DNA of 64,000 bases from Klebsiella aerogenes (GTDB lineage: Bacteria; Pseudomonadota; Gammaproteobacteria; Enterobacterales; Enterobacteriaceae): the NCBI GenBank assembly GCA_029027985.1, contig CP119076.1:3036422-3100421 (forward strand), in the 5' to 3' direction. Both the position numbers and the translations under genes were made by a program. This document shows positions 26,992 through 37,020 of this stretch, piece after piece (within the stretch, counting starts at the first letter, position 1; each line of letters starts with the position of its first letter). Under the pieces are notes generated by a model. It ran no database searches, was not told where the DNA came from, and saw only the letters and a list, made by a program, of their open reading frames with translations.

Positions 26992-27322
26992 AACCCGCGT
27001 TCAGCGAGTAAGCAACGCAATATCGACCGCCGTCTGATATTCAGGCCACGAAGCGCAGGATAGGTCTCGCCAGGGCAATGCAGCATGTTGCCTGGTAAGC
27101 TCTCCGCCGTTTGGTTTACTGCCCCTCGCGTTACCCTACCGCCCCGCCTTCATCCTCCCAGCGACAGACCATGTGGTATAGCTCCCGCTCGTCGTTTTCA
27201 TCTTCAAATAGGCTCACCACCACCTCCAGACACTCATTCGACACGATCTAAGTGTAGTTGCTGGCATGAAGGGAGTTCAGAACAATTGTGTGGGTATATC
27301 TAGCAAGAGAGCAGAACGATAT
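26992..27322. other. Gap after fliT with hairpin and a possible remnant
   Basis: No full gene is supported. At about 27070-27095 CCAGGGCAA and TTGCCTGG can pair and may end the fliDST mRNA, without a T-run. On the minus strand, 27131-27244 reads as an acidic 37-codon stretch (VVVSLFEDENDERELYH) ending in TAA; it begins only with a GTG without ribosome binding site, so it may be the tail of a lost gene. E. coli has amyA and other genes at this place; none is seen. Confidence 0.3.
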
Positions 27323-27415
27323 TTACTCGTTATTTTGCCGCCAGGTTTCATTAAACATCGCGGCGACAACAAAAACCAGAACAGCAAAAAATACAACGGT
27401 CTGGAGCCACAGCAT
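27323..27415 (-). CDS. Tiny membrane protein, 30 aa
   Basis: A 30-codon gene with a very good ribosome binding site: CGGAGGCGTT directly before the ATG. The product is a single hydrophobic helix, TVVFFAVLVFVVAAMF, with a short N-terminus and a hydrophilic tail FNETWRQNNE. It is not recognised as a named family. It lies in the same direction as, and 163 bases downstream of, a second small membrane protein gene, suggesting a pair. Support comes from the ribosome binding site, the clean transmembrane pattern and the partner. Confidence 0.6.
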   Translation of the reverse strand: MLWLQTVVFFAVLVFVVAAMFNETWRQNNE

Positions 27416-27578
27416 AACGCCTCCGCAGAACAGAATTTGCGCGGATTATTGACGACAACACAGAAAAGCGATAGTGAATTGCTATCCAAATTTAAATTAA
27501 CGTGTATTCCCAATAGAACAAAGAGAACATGCCATTCACCTGACGAGGAGACAGGTCATACCCGGGGCGATGTACGTA

Positions 27579-27692
27579 CTATGACAACGCCATGGTCACA
27601 GCCACCGTTATGGTTCCCCAAAATACCAATAAAAAAACAAAGATTCCGATCCACACCTTGCGTCGTAATTGATGGTCTACTTTTTCGGACAT
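27579..27692 (-). CDS. Small membrane protein, 37 aa, YmiA-like
   Basis: Starts ATG TCC GAA with GGAATAGG a few bases upstream, and ends in TAG. The product has a charged head (SEKVDHQLRRKVW) and one hydrophobic helix (IGIFVFLLVFWGTITVAV). The RRKVW...FW pattern resembles E. coli YmiA (KRKAW...FW), a small inner-membrane protein of unknown function; this is a match from memory by eye. An inverted repeat that may be its operator lies 74-95 bases upstream. It could form an operon with the 30-aa gene at 27323-27415. Confidence 0.62.
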   Translation of the reverse strand: MSEKVDHQLRRKVWIGIFVFLLVFWGTITVAVTMALS

Positions 27693-27765
27693 GACCTATT
27701 CCAGGTTAGTTATATTTTCGCAAAACCATACATTTTGTGCAGACATGAGTCAGATCGTTTGTATC

Positions 27766-27787
27766 GATCAATAAATCGATATTGATC
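27766..27787. promoter_or_regulatory. Palindromic operator-like site
   Basis: GATCAATA and TATTGATC form a perfect 8-bp inverted repeat with a 6-base centre. It lies in the AT-rich spacer (27693-27978) between fliE and the YmiA-like gene, and is best placed to regulate the latter. The binding protein is unknown. Confidence 0.4.
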
Positions 27788-27978
27788 TGTATACCCTATT
27801 AATTGTAATGATATTTGCTTATCTACTATTCCCGGGCCAAAGAATTGAATGAACATCACCTGGCAGAGGGGATTTTGGTCAATATGTTGTGTTGGTTTTG
27901 ACGATACTGGGTGCGCAGGCAGAACCGCCAGCATCAAACATGGCGGTTAGGGTAGAAATGGTACGGTGGGACTTGGGG

Positions 27979-28293
27979 CTAAACAGCCATGTTCATAATA
28001 TCCTGATACGCGGCCACCAGTTTATTGCGCACCTGCACGCCCATTTGCAGCGAGACCGAGGATTTCTGCAAGTCGACCATCACATCATTCAGGCTGATGC
28101 CCGGCACGCCCAGCTCGAAATTCTGCGCCTGCGCGCGCGCGGTCTGCTGGGTATCACTGATTTTTCCCAGCGCGGCGGTCAATTCGCTGGCGAAGCTCAC
28201 GCCTGACGGCGCGGCGTTCTGCCCGCTTTTCCCCGCCTGAATTGCCATCGACTGCATCTGCTGCAGCACGCCTTCAATACCCTGAATCGCCAT
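27979..28293 (-). CDS. fliE: Flagellar hook-basal body adaptor
   Basis: Small basal-body protein joining the MS ring to the proximal rod. Starting at the internal ATG at 28293 gives 104 aa beginning [14 protein letters not shown], the same length and N-terminus pattern as E. coli FliE; the longer open frame upstream is not needed. The C-terminus [19 protein letters not shown] and AYQDIMNM is the family's conserved region. It is divergent from fliF, as in E. coli. Confidence 0.94.
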   Translation of the reverse strand: MAIQGIEGVLQQMQSMAIQAGKSGQNAAPSGVSFASELTAALGKISDTQQTARAQAQNFELGVPGISLNDVMVDLQKSSVSLQMGVQVRNKLVAAYQDIMNMAV

Positions 28294-28592
28294 CTTTTTC
28301 TCAACCCTGTCGTGTTCGCCAGGCGCAATTTCGCCCTGTACTTCTCCAATGCTGCACACCCTATCACAGCGATTTTTGCTTAAAGCAGTTAATTAGCCGC
28401 AAAAAACCCGGCTTATCGGGCAATCAGAATCATCTGATAAGGCGAATAATGGCCTGCCCAGAAATGGGAGCGCCGCTATTGAGAAAAGATGTGTATCAGG
28501 GAGTCTGTTTTGTCACATAACGCTATCCATACCGTTCGTCAGCACGCCATCGCGCGCCGCCGCCTGAACGCCAGCGAAGGATACCGCCTACC
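28294..28592. promoter_or_regulatory. Divergent fliE/fliF control region
   Basis: This 299-bp spacer must drive fliE leftward and fliFGHIJK rightward. FlhD4C2 control is expected from the known hierarchy. A possible half-site AATGGCCTGCCCAGAAATGG lies near 28447-28466, but it is a weak match. A short CCCG/CGGG hairpin lies near 28407. No clean sigma-28 element was found. Confidence 0.35.
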
Positions 28593-30269
28593 ATGAGTGC
28601 CTCGTTATCCGCCGGTGAAGGCCGCGACAACGGCCTGCAGGCCATCTGGAGCCGTCTGCGCGCCAATCCAAAAATTCCTCTGCTGGTCGCCGCCTCCGCC
28701 GCGATCGCTATTATCGTCGCGCTGCTGCTATGGGCGAAAAGCCCGGATTACCGCGTGCTGTACAGCAATCTGAATGATCGCGACGGCGGCGCTATCGTCA
28801 CCCAACTGACGCAGATGAATATCCCCTACCGCTTCGCCGAGAACGGCGCGGCGCTGATGATTCCTGCGGATAAAGTGCATGAAACCCGCCTGCGTCTGGC
28901 GCAGCAGGGGCTACCAAAAGGCGGCGCCGTCGGTTTCGAACTGCTGGACCAGGAAAAATTCGGCATCAGTCAGTTCAGCGAACAGATTAACTATCAGCGC
29001 GCCCTCGAAGGCGAACTGTCGCGCACCATTGAGTCGTTAGGTCCGGTGCAGAACGCCCGTGTGCATCTGGCGCTGCCGAAGCCGTCGCTGTTCGTCCGCG
29101 AGCAAAAATCCCCTTCCGCTTCGGTGACCCTGACGCTCCAGCCGGGCCGCGCGCTGGATGATGGCCAGATCAACGCCATCGTCTATATGGTCTCAAGCAG
29201 CGTCGCCGGTTTACCGGCAGGTAACGTCACCGTCGTCGATCAGGCCGGACGTCTGTTAACCCAGTCCGACGGCACTGGCCGCGATCTCAACGCCTCACAG
29301 CTGAAATACGCCAGTGAAGTAGAAAGTGGCTACCAGCGGCGGATTGAAACAATTCTTGCGCCGGTCGTCGGCAGCGCCAACGTGCGCGCTCAGGTTACCG
29401 CGCAGATCGACTTCGCCTCCCGCGAGCAGACCGACGAGCAGTATCAGCCGAATCAGCAGCCGGACAAAGCGGCGATCCGTTCACAGCAGACCAGCAGCAA
29501 CGAGCAAATCGGCGGCCCGCAGGTCGGCGGCGTTCCGGGGGCGCTATCCAACCAGCCGAGCGCGCCAGCTAGCGCACCGATTGAAACCGCCAAACCGGCG
29601 GCCAACAACGCCAATACGGCGACGAATACCCGCAGCACGGCGGCCAACAGCGGCCCGCTGAGCACCCGCCGCGACGCCACCACCAACTATGAGCTCGATC
29701 GCACCATCCGCCATACCCAGCAGAAAGCCGGAACGGTGGAACGCCTGTCGGTCGCCGTGGTGGTGAACTACAGCGCCAGCGCCGATGGCAAAGCGCAACC
29801 GATGAGCAAAGAACAGCTGGCGCAGATTGAAGCGCTGGTGCGTGAAGCAATGGGCTACTCCAGCACCCGCGGCGATAGCCTGCAGGTGGTCAATACGCCA
29901 TTTACCGACAACCAGATGACTGGCGGCGAACTGCCGTTCTGGCAGAGCCAGACGTTTATCGATTTGCTGATCGAACTGGGCCGCTATCTGCTGGTACTGC
30001 TGGTCGGCTGGGTGCTGTGGCGCAAGCTGGTTAAGCCACAGCTACAACAGCGTCAGGCCGCACAGCGCGCCGCTGTCGCCGCCGCCAGCGCGCCATCCGT
30101 CAAGCCGGGCGACAGCCATAAACCGAGTAATGAAGAGCTGGCGCTGCGCCGTAAATCGCAGCAGCGCGTCAGCGCAGAAGTCCAGAGCCAACGGATCCGT
30201 GAACTGGCGGATAAAGATCCGCGCGTGGTCGCTCTGGTAATCCGCCAATGGATGAGTAACGAACTATGA
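28593..30269 (+). CDS. fliF: Flagellar MS-ring protein
   Basis: Inner-membrane protein whose subunits build the MS ring, the base for rotor and export gate. The 558-aa product has an N-terminal membrane helix (about residues 28-46, [18 protein letters not shown]), the conserved [19 protein letters not shown] ring-building motif, and a second helix near residue 465 ([11 protein letters not shown]). Its cytoplasmic tail ends [13 protein letters not shown] and binds FliG. The Ala/Asn/Thr-rich loop around residues 310-360 is the expected variable region. Confidence 0.96.
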   Translation: MSASLSAGEGRDNGLQAIWSRLRANPKIPLLVAASAAIAIIVALLLWAKSPDYRVLYSNLNDRDGGAIVTQLTQMNIPYRFAENGAALMIPADKVHETRLRLAQQGLPKGGAVGFELLDQEKFGISQFSEQINYQRALEGELSRTIESLGPVQNARVHLALPKPSLFVREQKSPSASVTLTLQPGRALDDGQINAIVYMVSSSVAGLPAGNVTVVDQAGRLLTQSDGTGRDLNASQLKYASEVESGYQRRIETILAPVVGSANVRAQVTAQIDFASREQTDEQYQPNQQPDKAAIRSQQTSSNEQIGGPQVGGVPGALSNQPSAPASAPIETAKPAANNANTATNTRSTAANSGPLSTRRDATTNYELDRTIRHTQQKAGTVERLSVAVVVNYSASADGKAQPMSKEQLAQIEALVREAMGYSSTRGDSLQVVNTPFTDNQMTGGELPFWQSQTFIDLLIELGRYLLVLLVGWVLWRKLVKPQLQQRQAAQRAAVAAASAPSVKPGDSHKPSNEELALRRKSQQRVSAEVQSQRIRELADKDPRVVALVIRQWMSNEL

Positions 30270-31258
30270 GCCTGACCGGAACCGATAAAAGCGCCATTTT
30301 ACTGATGACGCTGGGGGAAGACCGCGCGGCGGAAGTGCTCAAGCACCTCTCCTCCCGTGAAGTCCAGTTGTTGAGCGGCACTATGGCTGGCATGAGCCAG
30401 GTGTCGCATAAACAGCTCGGTGAAATCTTGTCCGAGTTTGAAGACGACGCCGAGCAGTTCGCGGCGCTGAGCGTCAACGCCAGCGACTACCTGCGTTCGG
30501 TGCTGGTCAAAGCGCTCGGTGAAGAGCGCGCCGCCAGCCTGCTGGAGGATATTCTCGAATCTCGCGAAACGACCTCCGGGATGGAAACGCTCAACTTTAT
30601 GGAACCGCAGAGCGCCGCCGATCTGATCCGCGACGAACATCCGCAAATCATCGCCACGATTCTGGTGCACCTCAAACGCGGCCAGGCGGCGGATATTCTG
30701 GCGCAGTTCGACGAACGCCTGCGCAACGACGTGATGCTGCGTATCGCCACTTTCGGCGGCGTGCAGCCAGCGGCGCTGGCGGAACTGACCGAAGTGCTCA
30801 ACAACCTGCTCGACGGCCAGAACCTCAAACGCAGCAAAATGGGCGGGGTACGTACCGCCGCCGAAATTATCAACCTGATGAAAACCCAGCAGGAAGAGGC
30901 AGTCATCGACGCAATGCGCGAATACGACGGCGAACTGGCGCAGAAGATCATCGACGAGATGTTCCTGTTCGAAAACCTGGTGGAAGTCGACGATCGCAGT
31001 ATCCAACGCCTGTTGCAGGAAGTGGATGGCGAATCGCTGCTGATTGCCCTGAAAGGCGCCGAGCAACCCTTGCGCGAGAAGTTCCTCAAAAACATGTCGC
31101 AACGCGCCGCCGACATTTTGCGCGACGATCTTGCCAACCGCGGGCCGGTGCGCATGTCGCAGGTGGAAAACGAACAGAAAGCGATCCTGCTGGTGGTAAG
31201 GCGGCTGGCGGAGAGCGGCGAAATGATTATCGGCGGCGGCGAGGACACCTATGTCTGA
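30266..31258 (+). CDS. fliG: Flagellar motor switch protein FliG
   Basis: Rotor protein that receives torque from MotA and switches direction with FliM and FliN. The 330-aa protein has the N-terminal FliF-binding part ([20 protein letters not shown] type), a middle domain with the EHPQ motif ([14 protein letters not shown]), and the C-terminal torque helix with charged residues ([11 protein letters not shown] pattern, read here [16 protein letters not shown]). Its start overlaps the fliF stop by 4 bases. Confidence 0.96.
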   Translation: MSLTGTDKSAILLMTLGEDRAAEVLKHLSSREVQLLSGTMAGMSQVSHKQLGEILSEFEDDAEQFAALSVNASDYLRSVLVKALGEERAASLLEDILESRETTSGMETLNFMEPQSAADLIRDEHPQIIATILVHLKRGQAADILAQFDERLRNDVMLRIATFGGVQPAALAELTEVLNNLLDGQNLKRSKMGGVRTAAEIINLMKTQQEEAVIDAMREYDGELAQKIIDEMFLFENLVEVDDRSIQRLLQEVDGESLLIALKGAEQPLREKFLKNMSQRAADILRDDLANRGPVRMSQVENEQKAILLVVRRLAESGEMIIGGGEDTYV

Positions 31259-31952
31259 TCGCATGAATACCCTGCCCTGGCAGCCGTGGTCGCTCAACGA
31301 CCTCGGCGAACCACGACCGGCTTTTGAACCGCCGCTGCCGACTCTGGATAACGACGCGCTACAGCCTGACGCCCAGGCTGAACTGCAACAACAACTTGCC
31401 GACCAGCGCCTGCAGGCCGAGCAGCAGGGCCAGCAGTCAGGCTATGCCGACGGCCAGCAAAAAGGTTATGAGGCAGGATTTCAGCACGGGCTGGAAGAAG
31501 GCCGCCAGCAGGGATTACTGGAGGCGCAACAACAGCAACAGCCGTTGACCGCCCACTGGCAGCAACTGGTTGACGAATTTCAGCACACCCTCGATGCGCT
31601 CGACTCGGTGATCGCTTCGCGCCTGATGCAGTTGGCGCTAACCGCCGCAAAGCAGGTGCTCGGCCAACCGCCGGTTTGCGACGGCACCGCCCTGCTCGCA
31701 CAGATTCAACAGCTGATCCAGCAAGAACCGATGTTCAACGGTAAACCGCAGTTGCGCGTGCATCCACTGGATTACCCGCGCGTCGAGCAGCAATTGGGTA
31801 CCACCCTCAGCCTGCATGGCTGGAGGCTGCTGGCGGATGGAGATCTACACCCCGGCGGCTGTAAGGTTAGCGCTGAGGAAGGCGATCTCGATGCCAGCCT
31901 CGCCACCCGCTGGCACGAACTGTGCCGCCTCGCCGCACCGGGAGATCTGTGA
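31251..31952 (+). CDS. fliH: Flagellar export ATPase regulator FliH
   Basis: Stator-like partner of the FliI ATPase in flagellar protein export. The 233-aa protein has the Trp-containing N-terminus (LPWQPWSL) used to dock at the export gate, then a Gln-rich coiled region with GxxxG repeats ([20 protein letters not shown]). The C-terminal domain ([12 protein letters not shown] onward) binds FliI. It overlaps fliG by 8 bases and fliI by 1 base. Confidence 0.94.
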   Translation: MSDRMNTLPWQPWSLNDLGEPRPAFEPPLPTLDNDALQPDAQAELQQQLADQRLQAEQQGQQSGYADGQQKGYEAGFQHGLEEGRQQGLLEAQQQQQPLTAHWQQLVDEFQHTLDALDSVIASRLMQLALTAAKQVLGQPPVCDGTALLAQIQQLIQQEPMFNGKPQLRVHPLDYPRVEQQLGTTLSLHGWRLLADGDLHPGGCKVSAEEGDLDASLATRWHELCRLAAPGDL

Positions 31953-33313
31953 TGACCGCCCGTCTCGGCCGCTGGCTGAATTCGCTTGAGACGCTGGAAC
32001 AGCGTATCGCCCGTACGCCGACCGTGCGTCGCTATGGCCGCCTGACCCGCGCCACCGGGCTGGTGCTGGAAGCCACTGGCCTGCAACTGCCGCTCGGCGC
32101 GACCTGCCTTATCGAACGCGACGGCAGCGGCGGTATGCAGGAGGTGGAAAGCGAAGTGGTCGGCTTTAACGATCAGCGGCTGTACCTGATGCCGCTGGAA
32201 GAAGTCGAAGGCATCGTGCCGGGAGCGCGGGTTTACGCCCGCAGCGCCCCGGAAAGCCAGCATATGGGCAAACAGTTGCCGCTGGGACCGGCCCTGTTAG
32301 GTCGGGTGCTCGATGGCGGCGCCAAACCGCTCGACGGCCTGCCTGCGCCGGAAACCGGCTATCGTGCGCCGCTGATGACTGCGCCGTTCAACCCGCTGCA
32401 GCGTACGCCGATCGAACAGGTGCTGGACGTCGGCGTGCGTACCATCAACGGCCTACTAACCGTTGGCCGCGGCCAGCGTATGGGGCTGTTCGCCGGATCC
32501 GGCGTCGGGAAAAGCGTACTGCTCGGCATGATGGCTCGCTACACCCAGGCGGATGTGATTGTCGTCGGCCTGATTGGCGAACGCGGTCGCGAAGTCAAAG
32601 ACTTCATCGAGAATATTCTCGGCGCCGAGGGCCGCGCGCGTTCGGTGGTGATTGCCGCCCCGGCGGACGTCTCGCCGCTGCTACGCATGCAGGGAGCCGC
32701 CTATGCCACCCGTATCGCCGAAGATTTTCGCGATCGCGGCCAGCACGTACTGTTGATCATGGACTCCCTCACCCGTTATGCGATGGCGCAGCGTGAAATC
32801 GCGCTGGCGATTGGCGAACCGCCAGCCACCAAAGGTTATCCGCCCTCGGTCTTCGCCAAACTGCCCGCGCTGGTCGAACGCGCAGGCAATGGTATCAGCG
32901 GCGGCGGCTCCATCACCGCCTTTTATACCGTCCTGACCGAAGGCGACGACCAGCAGGACCCGATCGCCGATTCGGCGCGTGCGATCCTCGACGGCCACGT
33001 AGTGCTCTCCAGACGGTTGGCGGAAGCCGGTCACTATCCGGCCATCGATATTGAAGCCTCGATTAGCCGCGCCATGACCTCGCTTATCGACGACGAACAC
33101 TATCGCCGGGTACGCCACTTTAAGCAGATGCTGGCCAGCTTCCAACGCAACCGCGATTTGATTAGCGTCGGCGCCTATGCCGCTGGCAGCGATCCGCTGC
33201 TGGATAAAGCCATCACGCAGTATCCGCACATGGAGGCCTACCTGCAGCAGGGAATTTTCGAGCGCTGCGGCTACGACGAAGCCTGTCAGCAGCTACAGCA
33301 GTTGATTGTTTAA
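31952..33313 (+). CDS. fliI: Flagellar export ATPase FliI
   Basis: Type III export ATPase related to the F1 beta subunit. The ATG at 31952 overlaps the fliH stop (TGATG) and gives 453 aa starting MTARLGRWL, matching E. coli FliI; an upstream start would add ten residues. Walker A is [14 protein letters not shown] near residue 180, the catalytic [13 protein letters not shown] follows, and Walker B is [12 protein letters not shown]. Nothing is missing from the family core. Confidence 0.96.
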   Translation: MTARLGRWLNSLETLEQRIARTPTVRRYGRLTRATGLVLEATGLQLPLGATCLIERDGSGGMQEVESEVVGFNDQRLYLMPLEEVEGIVPGARVYARSAPESQHMGKQLPLGPALLGRVLDGGAKPLDGLPAPETGYRAPLMTAPFNPLQRTPIEQVLDVGVRTINGLLTVGRGQRMGLFAGSGVGKSVLLGMMARYTQADVIVVGLIGERGREVKDFIENILGAEGRARSVVIAAPADVSPLLRMQGAAYATRIAEDFRDRGQHVLLIMDSLTRYAMAQREIALAIGEPPATKGYPPSVFAKLPALVERAGNGISGGGSITAFYTVLTEGDDQQDPIADSARAILDGHVVLSRRLAEAGHYPAIDIEASISRAMTSLIDDEHYRRVRHFKQMLASFQRNRDLISVGAYAAGSDPLLDKAITQYPHMEAYLQQGIFERCGYDEACQQLQQLIV

Positions 33314-33334
33314 CGCCATCGGAGACGCATCGCG

Positions 33335-33781
33335 ATGAAAGCACAGTCCCCTTTGATCACCCTGCGTAATCTGGCGCAGGAAGCCGTCGAACAGGCGGCA
33401 CAGCGGCTGGGCCAGGCGCGTCAGGCGCAGCAGGCCGCCGAGCAACAGCTGACCATGCTGCTCAACTACCAGGACGAGTACCGGCAGAAGCTCAACAGCA
33501 CCCTTTCCGGCGGCATGGAAAGTTCGCGCTGGCAAAACTATCAGCAGTTTATCGCCACTCTCGAACAGGCCATCGAACAACAGCGCCAGCAGCTGTTGCA
33601 GTGGGGACAAAAGGTAGATCACGCCGTGAAACAGTGGCAGGACCACCAACAGCGGTTGAACGCTTACGACACCCTGCACACTCGCGCACAAAGCGCCGAG
33701 CTGCAGCTGGAAAACAAACGCAATCAGAAATTGATGGATGAGTTCGCGCAACGCCGCGCACAAAGGAATACCGCGTCATGA
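33335..33781 (+). CDS. fliJ: Flagellar export chaperone FliJ
   Basis: Coiled-coil protein that sits in the FliI ring like the gamma subunit of F1 and escorts chaperones. The 148-aa sequence is helical and Gln-rich throughout (NLAQEAVEQAAQRLGQARQA) and ends with MDEFAQRRAQRN. It lies between fliI and fliK and overlaps fliK by 4 bases. Confidence 0.94.
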   Translation: MKAQSPLITLRNLAQEAVEQAAQRLGQARQAQQAAEQQLTMLLNYQDEYRQKLNSTLSGGMESSRWQNYQQFIATLEQAIEQQRQQLLQWGQKVDHAVKQWQDHQQRLNAYDTLHTRAQSAELQLENKRNQKLMDEFAQRRAQRNTAS

Positions 33782-34944
33782 ATCTCAATGCTTTGCCCGC
33801 CCTTAGCCTGCCAGGCGACGCCAGCGCCCTGGCGGAACCGGCGCTGGATGACGGCCAGCTTTCATCCGCCTTCGCGCAGCTGCTCGGCGCGCGCTTTACC
33901 CCGGCGCAAAGCGGCAAACTGCCGCCATCAGCGCTGAGCGCTAATGAGGAAAGCGCCCCGCCGCTGAGCCGTAACCCGCTGCTGGCCGCACTCGGCGAGC
34001 TCGGCCAGCAGCTGACAAACGATCTGCCGCAAGCAACGGACATCACCGTCGATAATACGGCGATTGAACACGATACGCGCCCCGATGCGCCGCCCGGCGA
34101 GGCGCAAACGCTGGACCCGGCGACGCTGCAGGCGCTGTACGCCATGCTGCCAGCGGCAATGGCCATCCTACCGCCGCAGAACGTGACGCCGCAGGCTCAG
34201 CCACCAGCGCTTGCTGACGATGAGCCAACGCTCGGCCTCAGCAGCGCTGGCGATAAACGCGCTGCTCATCCGGGAGAAGCCCTGCCGTCCGGCGAACGGA
34301 ACGCTAAGCCGCAGACCGCCGCGATGGACGGGCAAAATCCGGCGCCAACGCCTGCGCAAACAGATAACGCACCGCCACGCGCCACCGAGCGCCCGGCGGA
34401 AAGTGCCCCGCAACCGCCTGCCGCCGTGGTTTTCGCCGCCGTCAGTCCCAGCCAGAGCGTCACTCCCGCCAGCACGCTGGTAACCGCGCCGCCGACGCCG
34501 CAGCTGAACGCCCAGCTCGGCAGCCCGGAGTGGCAGCAGGCGTTAAGCCAGCAGGTACTGATGTTCCACCGCAACGGCCAGCAGAGTGCCGAACTGCGCC
34601 TGCACCCACAGGAGCTGGGCGCGCTGCAAATCACGCTGCAGCTGGACGATAAACAGGCACAGCTGCATATCGCCTCCGCCCACGGTCAGGTACGCGCAGC
34701 GGTAGAAGCGGCAATGCCGCAACTGCGTCATGCGCTGGCGGAAAGCGGGATCAACCTGGGTCAAAGTAGCGTCGGCGGCGAATCGACGCCGCAGTGGCAG
34801 CAGCAAGGCAACCAGGACGATGGCCGCGCCAGCTATGCCGAGCGCCACGGCGGCGCTGAGGCGGCGCCGGTTGACGCTATTAGCGCTCCAGCCGCGTTGC
34901 AGCGCATAGCAAGCCACGTCAACGGCGTCGATATTTTCGCCTGA
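33778..34944 (+). CDS. fliK: Hook-length control protein FliK
   Basis: Molecular ruler that sets hook length and switches export from rod/hook to filament substrates. The 388-aa protein has a low-complexity Pro/Ala/Gln-rich ruler part (about residues 90-240). The conserved C-terminal switch domain begins near residue 255 with ALSQQVLMFHRNGQQSAELR and LHPQELGALQITLQLD. The N-terminal two thirds are expected to diverge between species. Confidence 0.94.
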   Translation: MNLNALPALSLPGDASALAEPALDDGQLSSAFAQLLGARFTPAQSGKLPPSALSANEESAPPLSRNPLLAALGELGQQLTNDLPQATDITVDNTAIEHDTRPDAPPGEAQTLDPATLQALYAMLPAAMAILPPQNVTPQAQPPALADDEPTLGLSSAGDKRAAHPGEALPSGERNAKPQTAAMDGQNPAPTPAQTDNAPPRATERPAESAPQPPAAVVFAAVSPSQSVTPASTLVTAPPTPQLNAQLGSPEWQQALSQQVLMFHRNGQQSAELRLHPQELGALQITLQLDDKQAQLHIASAHGQVRAAVEAAMPQLRHALAESGINLGQSSVGGESTPQWQQQGNQDDGRASYAERHGGAEAAPVDAISAPAALQRIASHVNGVDIFA

Positions 34945-35100
34945 GGCGCGGCAAACGGCCAATCTGGCCCCCATTTGCCCGTTTATTCCGGCTATTGCGT
35001 GAAGCATTAGCCGCGATAATACCTTTACATGTCATACGTGCGGCATTGCCGCGCGTGATGCCCGTCAGCAAAGCGGCGGGCGGAACAACAGGAATTTGAT
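34945..35100 (+). promoter_or_regulatory. fliK-fliL spacer, likely fliL operon promoter
   Basis: The only sizeable gap in the fliF-to-fliR run. It contains GCGGCATTGCCGC (near 35040) and probably a promoter for fliLMNOPQR. No consensus sigma-28 site was found in it, so an FlhDC/sigma-70 promoter is inferred from other enterobacteria. Confidence 0.35.
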
Positions 35101-35601
35101 TTGGCTATGTCTCAACACTCCCTTCCGGCAACCGCGTCCAAACGCCCCTTATTGATCATCCTGCTGACGATCATCGCCGTGGCCGCCTGCGCCGCCGCTG
35201 GCTACAGCTGGTGGCTGCTGCAACAACGCGACGGCGGCGCGCATACGGCAGCCGCCGCTGCGAAAGAAAAACCGCCCGCACCGCCGGTGTTCATGCCGCT
35301 GGACACCTTTACCGTTAATTTGGTAACCCCGGATAACGATCCGGATCGCGTGCTGTATATCGGCCTGACGCTGCGCCTGCCGGACGAAGCGACCCGCCGC
35401 CAGCTGAATGATTTTCTGCCGGAGGTGCGCAGCCGCCTGCTGATGCTGCTTTCTCGCCAGCAAGCCGGATATTTAGCCAATGAACAAGGCAAGCAACAGC
35501 TGATCGCGCAGATCAAAGAGGTGTTGAGCGCGCCGCTGGTTAAGGGACAACCGAAGCAAGTGGTCAGCGATGTGCTGTTCACCGCCTTCATACTGCGGTA
35601 A
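35101..35601 (+). CDS. fliL: Flagellar basal-body membrane protein FliL
   Basis: Single-pass inner-membrane protein near the stators, needed for swarming in several species. The 166-aa product has one N-terminal membrane helix ([20 protein letters not shown]) and a periplasmic domain with [11 protein letters not shown]. Two starts compete: TTG at 35101 has AGGA 7 bases upstream, while ATG at 35107 is 13 bases away. The TTG is given because of the spacing, but the ATG would lose only two residues. Confidence 0.93.
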   Translation: MAMSQHSLPATASKRPLLIILLTIIAVAACAAAGYSWWLLQQRDGGAHTAAAAAKEKPPAPPVFMPLDTFTVNLVTPDNDPDRVLYIGLTLRLPDEATRRQLNDFLPEVRSRLLMLLSRQQAGYLANEQGKQQLIAQIKEVLSAPLVKGQPKQVVSDVLFTAFILR

Positions 35602-35606
35602 TCACC

Positions 35607-36614
35607 ATGGGCGATAGCATTCTTTCACAGGCAGAGATCGACGCCTTACTCAACGGCGACAGCACCGGCGATGAGCCCGAAACGGTTGTCGGCGGTAAAG
35701 AGAGCGAGGTGAAGCCTTACGATCCGACTACCCAGCGCCGCGTGGTGCGTGAACGCCTGCAGGCGCTGGAGATCATTAACGAACGTTTTGCCCGACAATT
35801 CCGCATGGGGTTATTCAACCTGCTGCGGCGCAGTCCGGACATTACCGTCGGGCCGATTAAAATTCAGCCGTACCACGAGTTTGCCCGCAATTTGCCGGTA
35901 CCGACCAATCTCAACCTGGTGCATCTGAATCCGCTGCGCGGCACCGCGCTGTTCGTCTTCGCGCCGAGTCTGGTGTTTATCGCCGTCGATAACCTGTTCG
36001 GCGGCGACGGACGCTTCCCGACCAAAGTCGAGGGGCGCGAGTTTACGCCGACCGAGCAGCGGGTGATTAAACGCATGCTGCGCCTGGCGCTGGACGCCTA
36101 CGGCGATGCATGGAGCGCAATCTACAAGATCGACGTCGAATACGTGCGTGCGGAGATGCAGGTCAAATTCACCAACATCACCACTTCACCGAACGACATC
36201 GTGGTTACCACACCGTTCCAGGTGGAGATCGGCGCACTGAGCGGCGAATTCAACATCTGCATTCCCTTCGCCATGATCGAACCGCTGCGCGAACTGCTGA
36301 CCAACCCGCCGCTGGAAAATTCGCGCCAGGAAGATAGCCAGTGGCGCGAAACGCTGGTCAAGCAGGTGCAGCACTCCGAGCTTGAGCTGATCGCCAATTT
36401 CGTCGATATCCCGATGCGGCTATCGAAAATTCTGAAGCTGCAGCCTGGCGACGTTTTACCGATAGATAAACCGGATCGCCTCATCGCCCATGTGGATGGC
36501 GTGCCGGTGCTGACCAGCCAATACGGCACCTTAAACGGGCAGTACGCCCTTCGTGTTGAACACTTGATTAACCCTATTTTGAATGCTCTGAGTGAGGAAC
36601 AGCCCAATGAGTGA
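35607..36614 (+). CDS. fliM: Flagellar motor switch protein FliM
   Basis: C-ring protein that binds phosphorylated CheY and changes rotation direction. The 335-aa product begins with the CheY-binding peptide DSILSQAEIDALLNGDS. The CheC-like middle domain contains the GGDGRFPT loop, and the C-terminal surface-presentation domain (about residues 255-330) pairs with FliN. It overlaps fliN by 8 bases. Confidence 0.96.
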   Translation: MGDSILSQAEIDALLNGDSTGDEPETVVGGKESEVKPYDPTTQRRVVRERLQALEIINERFARQFRMGLFNLLRRSPDITVGPIKIQPYHEFARNLPVPTNLNLVHLNPLRGTALFVFAPSLVFIAVDNLFGGDGRFPTKVEGREFTPTEQRVIKRMLRLALDAYGDAWSAIYKIDVEYVRAEMQVKFTNITTSPNDIVVTTPFQVEIGALSGEFNICIPFAMIEPLRELLTNPPLENSRQEDSQWRETLVKQVQHSELELIANFVDIPMRLSKILKLQPGDVLPIDKPDRLIAHVDGVPVLTSQYGTLNGQYALRVEHLINPILNALSEEQPNE

Positions 36615-37020
36615 TCCTAAGCAACCGTCTGACGCAGGGAAGGAATCCGTAGACGATCTGTGGGCTGATGCGCTGAATGAACAGCAGTCGTCTGAGAAAT
36701 CCAGCGCCGCCGATGGAGTGTTCAAATCGCTGGAAGCCCAGGATGCGCTCGGTAGCCTGCAGGATATCGACCTGATCCTCGATATTCCGGTGAAGCTGAC
36801 CGTCGAACTGGGACGCACCAAAATGACCATTAAAGAGCTGCTGCGTCTGTCGCAGGGTTCAGTCGTGGCGCTGGACGGCCTGGCGGGCGAGCCGCTGGAT
36901 ATCCTGATCAACGGCTATCTGATTGCCCAGGGTGAAGTGGTGGTGGTGGCCGATAAATTCGGCGTACGCATTACCGACATCATTACCCCATCCGAACGTA
37001 TGCGTCGGTTGAGCCGCTAA
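36607..37020 (+). CDS. fliN: Flagellar motor switch protein FliN
   Basis: C-ring protein forming the bottom of the switch and docking FliH. The ATG at 36607 gives 137 aa, the E. coli length, starting MSDPKQPSD. The conserved C-terminal half includes DIPVKLTVELGRTKMTIKEL and then LDGLAGEPLDILINGYLIA. It overlaps both neighbours. Confidence 0.96.
   Translation: MSDPKQPSDAGKESVDDLWADALNEQQSSEKSSAADGVFKSLEAQDALGSLQDIDLILDIPVKLTVELGRTKMTIKELLRLSQGSVVALDGLAGEPLDILINGYLIAQGEVVVVADKFGVRITDIITPSERMRRLSR

Noticed and set aside
27266-27694. 142-codon plus-strand open frame between fliT and fliE.
   Set aside because: No ribosome binding site or family pattern; it is antisense to the two small membrane protein genes, which have better signals.
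28447-28480. FlhDC-box-like AATGGC sequence in the fliE/fliF spacer.
   Set aside because: Only one short half matches well; kept as part of the control region but not called as a site.
29440-29680. Low-complexity Ala/Asn/Thr/Gln-rich stretch in fliF that looked like an insertion.
   Set aside because: A variable periplasmic loop is expected at this place in FliF, and the frame is unbroken.
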